Shown: positions 1 to 6,950 of the stretch, in pieces
Layout of the letters: the number at the start of each line of letters is the position of its first letter
Position numbering within the stretch: position 1 is the stretch's first letter
Assembly: GCA_016926235.1 (NCBI GenBank)
Contig: JAFGOZ010000121.1
Location: 1 to 19,384 of the forward strand
Reading direction: 5' to 3'
DNA: 19,384 nt
Origin: Bacteroidales bacterium
GTDB lineage: Bacteria > Bacteroidota > Bacteroidia > Bacteroidales > UBA10428
The notes under the pieces: model-generated
The model's input: the letters and a program-made list of their open reading frames with translations, nothing else
Databases searched by the model: none
Told to the model about the DNA's origin: nothing
Translations under genes and position numbers: made by a program

Positions 1-483
1 AAGAGCGGTTTTGTGATTACAAAGAACAGCGGCATTATACTTGGGGCCATGGCTTTTGAAGGTAATCCATACGACGGTCATACACTTGAGCCTCAACTGG
101 AGCAGGTCTCAGATATAATGGGGAGACTACCGAAGGTTGCATTGGTTGACAGAGGTTATAAGGGACGAAAGGCCATTCTTGGGGTAGAGATCATGATGCC
201 AGGCACAGGCAAAGGAAAAACTGCATATGAGAAGCACAAGAACAGACTCCGCTTCAGACGAAGGGCATCGATTGAACCAGTTATTGGGCATCTCATGAGT
301 GATCACCGAATGCTCAAAAATTACCTCAAGGGTGTTGAAGGTGACATGATTAATACGATTATGGCAGCAGTTGCCTTCAATATGATGAAAAGACTAAGGC
401 AGATCCGGGATGTCATTTATTTTGTCCTGGATTTACTGACTGGCCACTGGTCGGTCAAATATGTCACTGTACAGCATTATTGA
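1..483 (+). CDS. IS5-like family transposase, 3' part (5' end outside window)
   Basis: C-terminal part of a DDE transposase. The frame is already open at base 1, so the gene begins before the window; the GTG at 13 is an internal codon, not the start. The motif NPYDGHTL (about 64-87) precedes the second catalytic Asp in LVDRGYKGR (Asp codon 148-150). The catalytic Glu lies in RRRASIEPVIGHL (Glu codon 274-276). This Asp/Glu context and the arrangement with YDGHTL are typical of IS5-type elements. The 3' end looks intact, finishing at a TGA only about 24 bases before a likely inverted repeat. Whether the 5' part is intact cannot be seen. It marks the left border of the glycan locus and is the only transposase coding sequence in the window. 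Confidence 0.88.
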   Translation, partial: KSGFVITKNSGIILGAMAFEGNPYDGHTLEPQLEQVSDIMGRLPKVALVDRGYKGRKAILGVEIMMPGTGKGKTAYEKHKNRLRFRRRASIEPVIGHLMSDHRMLKNYLKGVEGDMINTIMAAVAFNMMKRLRQIRDVIYFVLDLLTGHWSVKYVTVQHY

Positions 484-491
484 AAAACACG

Positions 492-507
492 ACTTGTTAA
501 GGGTCGA
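492..507 (+). repeat. Probable right terminal inverted repeat of the left IS
   Basis: Just after the transposase stop, the reverse complement of this segment reads TCGACCCTTAACAAGT. A matching sequence, TCGACCCTTATAAAGT, lies near the right edge at 19301-19316, in the orientation expected for the left end of a related element. The two agree at 14 of 16 positions, including the first 10. The position directly after the transposase gene fits the right IR of an IS5-type element. The outer boundary is inferred. The next four bases (508-511) are ATAG and could be the target duplication. Confidence 0.5.
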
Positions 508-680
508 ATAGTTAAAGCCACGAGGTTATATATGGATTCTAATGACATTAACGACTACATAGTAACCTGAGAAGAAAGACATCGATAAATGAATGAAATA
601 AGTGCTGTGCAAGCATTAGCACACTCTAGGTTGCTTGAGGATACTAACAATCTGAGATTTGGTAAAACGGTTCTGTTTCA

Positions 681-764
681 TATTCGGTTATAAAATTAAA
701 TGGTTTTACTCATTCGCCGCGCCCTCTTGGGCTTGGCTATCATCTAATTTTAATCGGCCGAATA
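681..764. repeat. Long imperfect palindrome with a GC-rich apical hairpin
   Basis: The outer arms TATTCGG (681-687) and CCGAATA (758-764) are perfectly complementary. They are followed inward by a second pairing block, AAAATTAAATG against CATCTAATTTT (692-702 with 741-751), which has one internal mismatch. The apex holds GCCC-TCTT-GGGC (721-732), flanked by GCC (716-718) and GGC (735-737). The whole stretch can fold into one extended ~84-nt hairpin. It could be a small palindromic repeat unit, a remnant of a mobile-element end, or a structured leader RNA. The sequence alone does not decide between these. Confidence 0.4.
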
Positions 765-779
765 TCCGGTAAGCTTACA

Positions 780-1005
780 GCAAGACTTAACAAGGATCAA
801 CAATTTTCTTTATTTAGTGCTAAAGAAAATGAAAGCAAACGTTCAAAAAGAACTCTGGAAAGAATTTTAGAATCAAGAGGACTTTATTGATCTATTAGGA
901 ATATTACAAGAAGGTTTCAACCGGATTCGATGATGGACATTTTATTCAATTATCGAATGCGATAGAAATTCGTGCCAAAATAATTTTTAAATTATGCAGG
1001 AAGTA
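780..1005 (+). pseudogene. Frameshifted coding debris, family unknown
   Basis: Three consecutive frames give protein-like, charged peptides that join if two frameshifts are allowed. The frame ending with TGA at 888-890 contains KRTLERILESRGLY. A second frame, running through 879-929, contains EDFIDLLGILQEGFNRIR. The third continues as GFDDGHFIQLSNAIEIRAK and ends at a TAA at 1003-1005, just inside the next gene. No ATG start is visible in the first frame. The composition looks like coding sequence more than random AT-rich DNA, but I do not recognise the family. It could equally be chance open frames. Confidence 0.22.
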
Positions 1006-1542
1006 ATAAAAGCTGATCTTTATAGGTACGTACCACAACCTTACGGCATTTTTAAGCTGTTAAAGGGCTTCAGATCCCAGGGTTTCAGATATATGTTTTA
1101 TCGTCGCAAGCTAAGACTTTGTAGGCGCATGAATCCCTTGAGGTTTTTTTATTGGGCTCTACTAAGACACTATATGTATAAATACGGGTTTCAGATTGGG
1201 GGTAATATTGGTGGCGGTCTCTTTATCGGTCACTTTGGGACCATAGTGACAGGTGCTGATGTCATTATTGGTAATAACTGCAATATAGCTCATGGTGTCA
1301 CAATTGGAGTTACAAGACGGGGCTCTAAACCCGGAACTCCAATTATTGGGAATGAAGTGTGGATCGGAACAGGTGCCGTAATAGTTGGTGGAATTTCCAT
1401 TGGAAATAATGTTTTAATTGCCCCTAATGCTTACGTTAATTTCGATGTGCCAGATAATTCTATTGTTATTGGAAACCCTGGGTCAATAATACCTAGCCTT
1501 AACGCAACAAAAGATTATATTAATAATAAGTATCGTTCTTAG
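994..1542 (+). CDS. Serine acetyltransferase-like hexapeptide-repeat acyltransferase
   Basis: Acyl-CoA-dependent O- or N-acetyltransferase of the left-handed beta-helix class, 182 aa, probably cytoplasmic. The N-terminus IKADLYRY (5-12) and the ~65-residue helical lead-in are typical of the CysE-like proteins found in glycan clusters. They lack the ~140-residue N-terminal domain of housekeeping CysE. Hexapeptide turns run from about residue 68 to 165 (IGGNIG, VIIGNN, VTIG, PIIGNEVWIG, ISIGNN) and end in IGNPGSII. His80 in IGHFGTIV sits where CysE has its catalytic DHATG histidine. It is the first gene of the co-directional array, 20 bp before an ATP-grasp gene. In this context it more likely acetylates a sugar or amino-acid precursor than serves general cysteine synthesis, though a serine substrate is not excluded. 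No clear Shine-Dalgarno is present; the leader is AT-rich. Confidence 0.85.
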   Translation: MQEVIKADLYRYVPQPYGIFKLLKGFRSQGFRYMFYRRKLRLCRRMNPLRFFYWALLRHYMYKYGFQIGGNIGGGLFIGHFGTIVTGADVIIGNNCNIAHGVTIGVTRRGSKPGTPIIGNEVWIGTGAVIVGGISIGNNVLIAPNAYVNFDVPDNSIVIGNPGSIIPSLNATKDYINNKYRS

Positions 1543-1562
1543 AATCTCAATAATAAATATTT

Positions 1563-2582
1563 ATGATTGCAATACATAAAGCAAAAGGAGGATTTGACAT
1601 AAGGTGGATTGAATACTGTGAGGCTAAAGGGATTGACTATAAGATAGTTAATTGTTATCAGAATGATATTATCAGCCAGTTAAGTGATTGCGATGCTTTG
1701 ATGTGGCAATTTTATCAGGGTAGTCCGAAAGACGTGCTAATGGCTAAGGAACTCATGTTCTCATTAGAACATGCCGGCTTCAGGGTATTTCCTGATTTCA
1801 GATCAGCGTGGCATTTTGATGATAAAGTTGGACAAAAATATTTGCTCGAATTAATAGGGGCTCCTCTGGCTCCAACCTGGGTTTTCTATGAAAAAGCCGA
1901 TGCTATCGAATGGGCAAAGCTATCTTCTTTTCCAAAGGTATTTAAATTGCGTGGCGGGTCCAGTTCTCAGAATGTAAGACTTGCACATACCAGGGAAGAG
2001 GCTATGAGACTTATCAGGCAGGCATTTGGCCGAGGATTTCCTTCATATGATCCTGTCGGAAGCCTGAAAGAGCGCTGGAGGCTTTTTTGTTCAAAGAAAA
2101 CACCTTTCAGAGACCTGTTTGAAGGCCTGGCACGGTTCATTATCCCTCCACCTTATTCAAAAATAAAAGGGCGTGAACGTGGGTATATATATTTTCAGGA
2201 ATTTATTGTCAGTAATTCTTATGATATAAGAGTTGTGGTAATTGTAGATAAAGCATTTGCTATAAAACGAATGGTTAGAGAGAATGATTTCCGCGCTTCG
2301 GGTAGTGGTGATATTTTGTATGAAAGAACCTTTATAGATGAAAACACCGTAAAAATTTCTTTTGATATTGCAAATAAACTTCAAAATCAATGTGTTGCAT
2401 TAGATTTTGTATATGAAGATTCTAGTCCATTTTTGGTTGAGATTAGTTATGGCTTCACTCCAAAAGGATATGACCCTTGCCCGGGCTATTGGGATAAAAA
2501 CCTGGTCTGGCATGAAGGAAAGTTTGACCCCTACGGATGGATGGTAGAGAACCTTATTGCGAGCTTAGATAGTAAAGATTAG
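1563..2582 (+). CDS. ATP-grasp domain ligase (RimK/D-Ala-D-Ala ligase-like fold)
   Basis: Predicted ATP-dependent carboxylate-amine (or thiol) ligase, 339 aa, with no signal peptide. The N-terminal ~90 residues form the pre-ATP-grasp domain. Next come the ATP-binding strand KVFKLRGGSSS (125-135, Lys128), the adenine-hinge region YIYFQEF (208-214), and the RimK-like strand DIRVVVIV (221-228) leading to NDFRASGSGD (241-250, Arg244). The metal ligands are Asp281 (ALDFVYED) and Glu293 (FLVEISYGF). The usual E-x-N triad reads E-I-S here, so the second ligand asparagine is replaced by Ser295. An insertion with basic and aromatic residues (about 160-205) separates the two ATP-grasp halves. It lies 20 bp after the acetyltransferase and 32 bp before a glycosyltransferase. 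It may attach an amino acid to a uronic or amino sugar, or activate a small precursor. The substrate cannot be read from the sequence. Confidence 0.82.
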   Translation: MIAIHKAKGGFDIRWIEYCEAKGIDYKIVNCYQNDIISQLSDCDALMWQFYQGSPKDVLMAKELMFSLEHAGFRVFPDFRSAWHFDDKVGQKYLLELIGAPLAPTWVFYEKADAIEWAKLSSFPKVFKLRGGSSSQNVRLAHTREEAMRLIRQAFGRGFPSYDPVGSLKERWRLFCSKKTPFRDLFEGLARFIIPPPYSKIKGRERGYIYFQEFIVSNSYDIRVVVIVDKAFAIKRMVRENDFRASGSGDILYERTFIDENTVKISFDIANKLQNQCVALDFVYEDSSPFLVEISYGFTPKGYDPCPGYWDKNLVWHEGKFDPYGWMVENLIASLDSKD

Positions 2583-2614
2583 GTTACAGATAACTGAAGT
2601 AGTTATATTTATAG

Positions 2615-3697
2615 ATGGGAATGAAAAATTTATGCCTCTTAATACCGTCGCTTCAGGCGGGGGGAATGGAGAGGGTTATGTCCGAACTTGCGGGATATTT
2701 TGCTGCACGGAAAGATATTGAAATACATTTGGTATTGTATGGTATTACAAGGGAAATTTTCTATGCGATACCAGAAAGCATTATCATGCATAAGCCCGTA
2801 TTTCAATTCAATAATAACTGGAGAAGGATATCATCATTGAGAACATTATTCTTTTTGAGGGCTACCATAAAAAAGTTGAAACCATCCTCTGTTTTAAGTT
2901 TTGGTGAGTACTGGAACAGTTTCATTCTAATTGCTCTATTTGGGTTAAAATACCCGATCTATATTTCAGACAGATGTCAGCCTGACAAAAGCCTGGGAAA
3001 ATTTCATGACTTGTTGCGGAAGATCCTTTATCCTAAAGCTACTGGAATAGTTGCCCAGACACAAAAGGCTGCAGAAATATATCGCAAACAATTTAATCAC
3101 AATAACATAAGGATTATCGGTAATCCGATCAGGACCATTAAGTCACGAAAAAATATTCAAAGGGAAAATATAGTTTTAATGGTAGGGAGACTTATCAAAA
3201 CAAAGCATCAGGATAAGCTCATTGAACTCTTTTTAAAGTTGTCAAAACCGGGATGGAAACTTGTGATCGTAGGATATGATCATCTTAAACAGAATACCTC
3301 GAGACAATTAAAGAAAATCATTTCAGATAATAGTGCCGAGGAGTTGGTCATACTTGAAGGAAAGCAAACTGATGTAGAGAATTATTATTTCAAAAGTAAA
3401 ATATTCGCATTTACTTCAAGTTCAGAGGGCTTCCCGAATGTAATAGGTGAAGCCATGTCTGCGGGTTTGCCTGTTATAGCTTTTGATTGTGTAGCAGGGC
3501 CATCAGAAATGATAAAGGATAACGTAAACGGTTACCTCATCCCTTTATTTGATTATGATTTGTTTCAGAAAAAACTTGAGACTCTTATGGATTCTGAAGG
3601 ATTGAGAGTCTCATTTGGGGAGAAAGCGAAGGAAAGTATTGTTCAATTTTCAGTCGAAAATATATGTGAACAATATTTGCGATTCTTGTTGGACTGA
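2615..3697 (+). CDS. GT4-family glycosyltransferase
   Basis: Retaining, GT-B fold glycosyltransferase, 360 aa, predicted to add a sugar to the lipid-linked glycan at the cytoplasmic face of the inner membrane. The N-terminal Rossmann domain opens with LLIPSLQAGGMERVMSELA (8-26), the acceptor-side glycine loop. The C-terminal donor domain starts near VLMVGRLIKTKHQDKLIE (187-204). It contains SSSEGFPNVIGEAMSAGLP (268-286), where Glu271 and Glu279 make the EX7E signature, followed by GPSEMI (295-300). The GGMERV and GPSEMI motifs resemble PglH/PglJ-type N-acetylgalactosaminyl or galactosyl transferases. That is only a hint of donor. A second in-frame ATG at 2621 is an equally possible start. Confidence 0.9.
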   Translation: MGMKNLCLLIPSLQAGGMERVMSELAGYFAARKDIEIHLVLYGITREIFYAIPESIIMHKPVFQFNNNWRRISSLRTLFFLRATIKKLKPSSVLSFGEYWNSFILIALFGLKYPIYISDRCQPDKSLGKFHDLLRKILYPKATGIVAQTQKAAEIYRKQFNHNNIRIIGNPIRTIKSRKNIQRENIVLMVGRLIKTKHQDKLIELFLKLSKPGWKLVIVGYDHLKQNTSRQLKKIISDNSAEELVILEGKQTDVENYYFKSKIFAFTSSSEGFPNVIGEAMSAGLPVIAFDCVAGPSEMIKDNVNGYLIPLFDYDLFQKKLETLMDSEGLRVSFGEKAKESIVQFSVENICEQYLRFLLD

Positions 3698-3732
3698 CCC
3701 TAAAGCGATGTTAAACTTAAGAGTATATTGAT

Positions 3733-4653
3733 ATGAAAACTTTAATTACCGGCGGTGCCGGATTCATAGGGTCAGCAATTGTCCCTGTGCTTCAAAATGA
3801 AGGTCACGATGTAAATGTATATGATAATCTCTCATTTGGAAGCAGGAACTTTATTGAAGTACCTGATGACCATTTCTTCCTTGGTGATATAAGGGATTTT
3901 CATAAAGTAGAAGAAGTGCTAGCTGAATTACAGCCGGAGATAGTGGTGCATTTGGCTGCAATACACTTTATACCTTATTGTAATCAGCACCCCTTCGAGG
4001 CAGCAGATACAAACATCAGAGGTACAATGAATGTCCTTAGAGCCTGCGAAAAACAATCTTCACTTAAAAAGCTATTTTTTGCATCTACTGCAGCGGTTTA
4101 TCCCATATCTGATGAGGCAATGAACGAAGAGCATGAACTATTGCCACTTGATATTTATGGGATCAGCAAACTGACAGGTGAACACCTGTGTGAAAAATTC
4201 TATCTTGAAACAGGTGTGGATACGATCGTCTGCCGTTTCTTTAATGCATTCGGACCCAAGGAGACAAATCCCCATCTGATACCGGAGATTGAGAAACAAC
4301 TTCGTGAAGGTTTGAGAACAATCAAGCTAGGTAATCTCACTCCCAAACGCGACTTTATACATACCTATGATATGGCTTATGCTGTGAAGCAGTTATTAAA
4401 TCTCAAAAATATCGGATATGACACTTTTAATCTAGGCCGCGGAATTGAATATTCTGTTGTTGAAATAGTTGAGGCGTTTGAAAGGCAATTAAATGAAAAA
4501 ATAACGATCGAAGCTGATCCTTCCAGAATAAGAAAAGTAGAGAGAAAGCATCTGCTTGCAGACGTCTCAAAATTAAAGAAGACAGCACAATGGCAACCAG
4601 TTTGGGGAATTGACGAGGGTATAAAAAGCCTGGTTCAGAGTTGGTCTATTTAA
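3733..4653 (+). CDS. NAD-dependent nucleotide-sugar epimerase/dehydratase (GalE-like, extended SDR)
   Basis: Extended short-chain dehydrogenase of 306 aa that would interconvert or modify a UDP- or other NDP-sugar in the cytoplasm. The NAD-binding loop GGAGFIGS (7-14), the acidic strand-2 residue Asp31 in VYDNLSFGS, GDIRD (51-55) and HLAA (73-76) are all present. The catalytic set is Ser118/Thr119 in FASTAAVYP plus the pair Tyr142-xxx-Lys146 (YGISK). The substrate-side motif KRDFIHTYDMA (205-215) is typical of UDP-hexose 4-epimerases and UDP-glucuronate epimerases. The length is slightly short compared with GalE (~335 aa), as is usual for cluster-encoded homologues. Calling it specifically a UDP-glucose 4-epimerase would be a guess. 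It sits between two GT4 genes with gaps of 35 and 21 bp. Confidence 0.9.
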   Translation: MKTLITGGAGFIGSAIVPVLQNEGHDVNVYDNLSFGSRNFIEVPDDHFFLGDIRDFHKVEEVLAELQPEIVVHLAAIHFIPYCNQHPFEAADTNIRGTMNVLRACEKQSSLKKLFFASTAAVYPISDEAMNEEHELLPLDIYGISKLTGEHLCEKFYLETGVDTIVCRFFNAFGPKETNPHLIPEIEKQLREGLRTIKLGNLTPKRDFIHTYDMAYAVKQLLNLKNIGYDTFNLGRGIEYSVVEIVEAFERQLNEKITIEADPSRIRKVERKHLLADVSKLKKTAQWQPVWGIDEGIKSLVQSWSI

Positions 4654-4674
4654 TGTCTTAATAAAACTCAACAA

Positions 4675-5814
4675 ATGGAAACGAGAAGAACTAACCTGGG
4701 GATAATATTCAACTTTAACTCCTCATGGATGGGGGGTATCATTTATATCCTGAATTTGATCAAAACGCTCAATTTTCTTGATGATGCCGAAAAACCGGCA
4801 ATATATCTGTTTTACAGAGCTGACCTGAAGAAATTTACAGATCAGATAAGCTACCCATTTTTTCATGCCGTTGAATGGACCTTCCCTCAGGTTTATAATG
4901 GTTATATGCAATCATGGCTAACAGGCAGGAATGTATTTATTGATAAAATTATCAAAACATACAAACTCGATGGCCTTTATCCCTTACATGATTATCCGGT
5001 TAGGACAAGATCCAGAACAAAAATCGTTTGTTGGTATGCTGACCTTCAACATAAGCACTACCCTGAGTTTTTTACCAAAAAGAAACTGTTGGAGCGTACT
5101 CTGAGAATAAAATTCATCCTCAGAAATTCGGATGACCTAGTTGTTTCAAGCCAGGCAGTGGCAGATGACTTTCATAAGTATTTCAGGTTGAAGGAACAAA
5201 TGAGAATGCATATATTTCATTTTGTTTCTGTTATTGATGACTTCAGTGGATTAGATTTTAAAGATTTACGGGTAAAATATCAATTGCCCGAAAAATACTT
5301 CATGATCTCAAACCAGTTTCATAATCATAAGAATCACAAGGTTTTGCTAAAAGCCCTTGTAATGTTGAAAGAGAAAGGAACAGATGTTCATCTTGCTATG
5401 ACCGGTCGTTTTCCTGATGCCGCTCATTCGCCATATATGAAGGAGTTGCATTCAATTATCAAACAGCACCATCTTGAGGCTCAGATTAGTCTCTTAGGAA
5501 TTATTCCGCGTAATGAACAACTATTATTAATGAAATACTCTCAAGCTGTTTTACAGCCAAGTTTGTTTGAGGGTTGGAGTACTGTCATCGAAGACGCTAT
5601 TTCACTTCAGGTTCCTGTAATTGCATCTTCCTTACCGGTGAACATTGAACAACTGGGTCCCCATGGGAATTATTTTGAACCGCATGATGATATGAGATTG
5701 GCTGAAATCCTGTGCAATTTCCCAATCAGGAACCTGAGCGATATCTTTTATGAAGATTACAAACAAAGAATCACTAAGGCAGCCAAATTCTTTATCGAAA
5801 TATTCAAGAGTTGA
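4675..5814 (+). CDS. GT4-like glycosyltransferase
   Basis: GT-B glycosyltransferase of 379 aa. The N-terminal domain begins GIIFNFNSSWMGGIIYILNLI (9-29), with the acceptor glycine pair at 20-21. The linker region DLQHKHYPEFF (123-133) and the donor-domain start FMISNQFHNHKNHKVLLKA (209-227) are characteristic of a cluster-associated GT4 subgroup. The nucleotide-binding motif is SLFEGWSTVIEDAISLQVP (296-314). Its two glutamates, Glu299 and Glu306, are spaced one residue closer than the canonical EX7E, a variant common in proteins with an EGWSTV motif. Donor and acceptor are unknown. The stop TGA at 5812-5814 is two bases before the ATG of the next gene, which suggests translational coupling. 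Confidence 0.88.
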   Translation: METRRTNLGIIFNFNSSWMGGIIYILNLIKTLNFLDDAEKPAIYLFYRADLKKFTDQISYPFFHAVEWTFPQVYNGYMQSWLTGRNVFIDKIIKTYKLDGLYPLHDYPVRTRSRTKIVCWYADLQHKHYPEFFTKKKLLERTLRIKFILRNSDDLVVSSQAVADDFHKYFRLKEQMRMHIFHFVSVIDDFSGLDFKDLRVKYQLPEKYFMISNQFHNHKNHKVLLKALVMLKEKGTDVHLAMTGRFPDAAHSPYMKELHSIIKQHHLEAQISLLGIIPRNEQLLLMKYSQAVLQPSLFEGWSTVIEDAISLQVPVIASSLPVNIEQLGPHGNYFEPHDDMRLAEILCNFPIRNLSDIFYEDYKQRITKAAKFFIEIFKS

Positions 5815-5816
5815 GA

Positions 5817-6941
5817 ATGTTGGAAGAACTAAAGCAAAACATTCTTTTGAATCTTAAAAATATCCCTGGTTGGCGAACTGACCGCAAAATCGTTGTAATT
5901 GAATGCGACGATTGGGGTGGAATACGGATGCCCTCAAAAGAAGTTTACGACCTGCTTGTCCGAAAAGGGCTTAAGATCAATCAAAACAGGTTCAATCTGT
6001 ATGATACCCTTGAATCTGTTGAGGACCTTGAACAATTGTTTGAATGCCTGAATAGCGTAAGAGACATTAATAATCAGCCGGCAGTAATAACTGCAATCAC
6101 CAACGTTGCAAATCCCGATTTTGAAAGAATTAAGTTAAGTGGATTCTCAGAATACTATTATGAGTCCTTCCCCGATACTATAAAGCGATATTACCCGAAT
6201 AAAGAAGTATTCAAGCTTTGGCGCGAAGGGACAGATGCGGGCATTTTTATTCCAGAACTTCACGGGCGTGAACATATATCAGTTCAGTTATGGCTTCAAA
6301 AACTCAGAGAGGGAGATAAAAACCTTCTTATGGCATTTGAGAATGGTTTTACGGCGGTTGATTTGCCCGGTTTAAAGGAACCGGAATCAGGATTCAGGGC
6401 AGAGTTTTATTTTAATTCAGATTTACAAAAACCATTTCTGATTAGGTCAATAAAAGAAGGCGTGTCCCTTTTCGGTAACATATTTGGCATTCATCCGAGG
6501 ATTTTTGTACCGGGCAATGGTATTTTCCATCCTGATTTTGATAAGGTAGTAGCCTCTGCCGGAATCAGGTTCCTTTATGTTAATCACAAAATGGCATATC
6601 CCGTGAAGGGCGGTAATCTTAAATACAGGCGTTTCATTACAGGCAAGAAAGGTCCTGGAGGTTTAACTTACTATACACGTAATTGTGCGTTTGAACCAAC
6701 TGAGCCGCGTTATCTGGGTGCAGACTTTACATTAAAGCAGGTTGAAGCGGCATTCAGATGGGGGAAGCTGGCAAATATCAGCACTCATCGTGTCAATTTC
6801 GTGGGAGGGATGGACATATCAAACCGGATAAAAGGCCTGACCGAATTGAAATTACTGTTAAAAAAGATGATCAGAATATGGCCGGATATTGAATTCATGA
6901 GTTCAGGGGATGCCCTTGATTATATGAAAAATAAGAACTAA
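5817..6941 (+). CDS. Deacetylase-fold protein of unknown substrate (NodB-like barrel, atypical motifs)
   Basis: Protein of 374 aa with no signal peptide. I read it as a divergent member of the polysaccharide-deacetylase/glycosidase seven-stranded barrel superfamily. It has an acidic first motif, VVIECDDWGG (26-35, Asp31/Asp32). An ELHGREHI segment (147-154, His149/His153) could supply the metal histidines, followed by RIFVPGNGIF (228-237). A late ISTHRVNFVGG (321-331, His324) could carry the catalytic histidine. The order of acid, histidine pair, Pro-Gly loop and histidine parallels NodB motifs 1-5, but the motif wording differs. Similar proteins in glycan clusters are usually left as hypothetical. 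I start at ATG 5817; a TTG at 5811 in the same frame would overlap the upstream stop. Lacking an export signal, it would act on cytoplasmic or lipid-linked sugars. The function is inferred. Confidence 0.7.
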   Translation: MLEELKQNILLNLKNIPGWRTDRKIVVIECDDWGGIRMPSKEVYDLLVRKGLKINQNRFNLYDTLESVEDLEQLFECLNSVRDINNQPAVITAITNVANPDFERIKLSGFSEYYYESFPDTIKRYYPNKEVFKLWREGTDAGIFIPELHGREHISVQLWLQKLREGDKNLLMAFENGFTAVDLPGLKEPESGFRAEFYFNSDLQKPFLIRSIKEGVSLFGNIFGIHPRIFVPGNGIFHPDFDKVVASAGIRFLYVNHKMAYPVKGGNLKYRRFITGKKGPGGLTYYTRNCAFEPTEPRYLGADFTLKQVEAAFRWGKLANISTHRVNFVGGMDISNRIKGLTELKLLLKKMIRIWPDIEFMSSGDALDYMKNKN

Positions 6942-6950
6942 AGAATCAGG

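Larger units (their letters stand above)
484..993. other. Gene-poor 510-bp stretch between IS and first glycan gene
   Basis: I see no intact gene here. The stretch begins with the probable IS end (492-507). A 34-codon open frame at 589-693 follows, with nothing to support it. Next comes a long imperfect palindrome (681-764). From about 780 onward there are coding-looking fragments in successive frames that run into the start of the next gene. The overall impression is scar or decayed DNA left by IS activity upstream of the glycan locus. The promoter of the operon could lie here, but I found no convincing Bacteroidota -33/-7 pair. Confidence 0.5.

Noticed and set aside
589..693. 34-codon open frame starting ATG 589 in the leader region
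   Set aside because: No ribosome-binding site, no recognisable motif, and its end runs into the palindrome at 681-764; random open frames of this size are common in AT-rich DNA.
994..1542. Naming the first gene cysE
   Set aside because: The N-terminal serine acetyltransferase domain is missing and the context is glycan assembly, so housekeeping cysteine synthesis is not supported.
2157..2390. 77-codon open frame on the minus strand
   Set aside because: It is antisense to the well-supported ATP-grasp gene and encodes a low-complexity Ile/Tyr/Phe-rich peptide typical of a shadow frame.
3733..4653. Naming the epimerase galE
   Set aside because: The extended-SDR motifs are shared with UDP-glucuronate epimerases and dehydratases, so a specific substrate cannot be read from sequence.
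5811..5816. TTG at 5811 as the start of the deacetylase-like gene
   Set aside because: An ATG two codons later (5817) gives the same protein without overlapping the upstream stop and is the more usual start codon.
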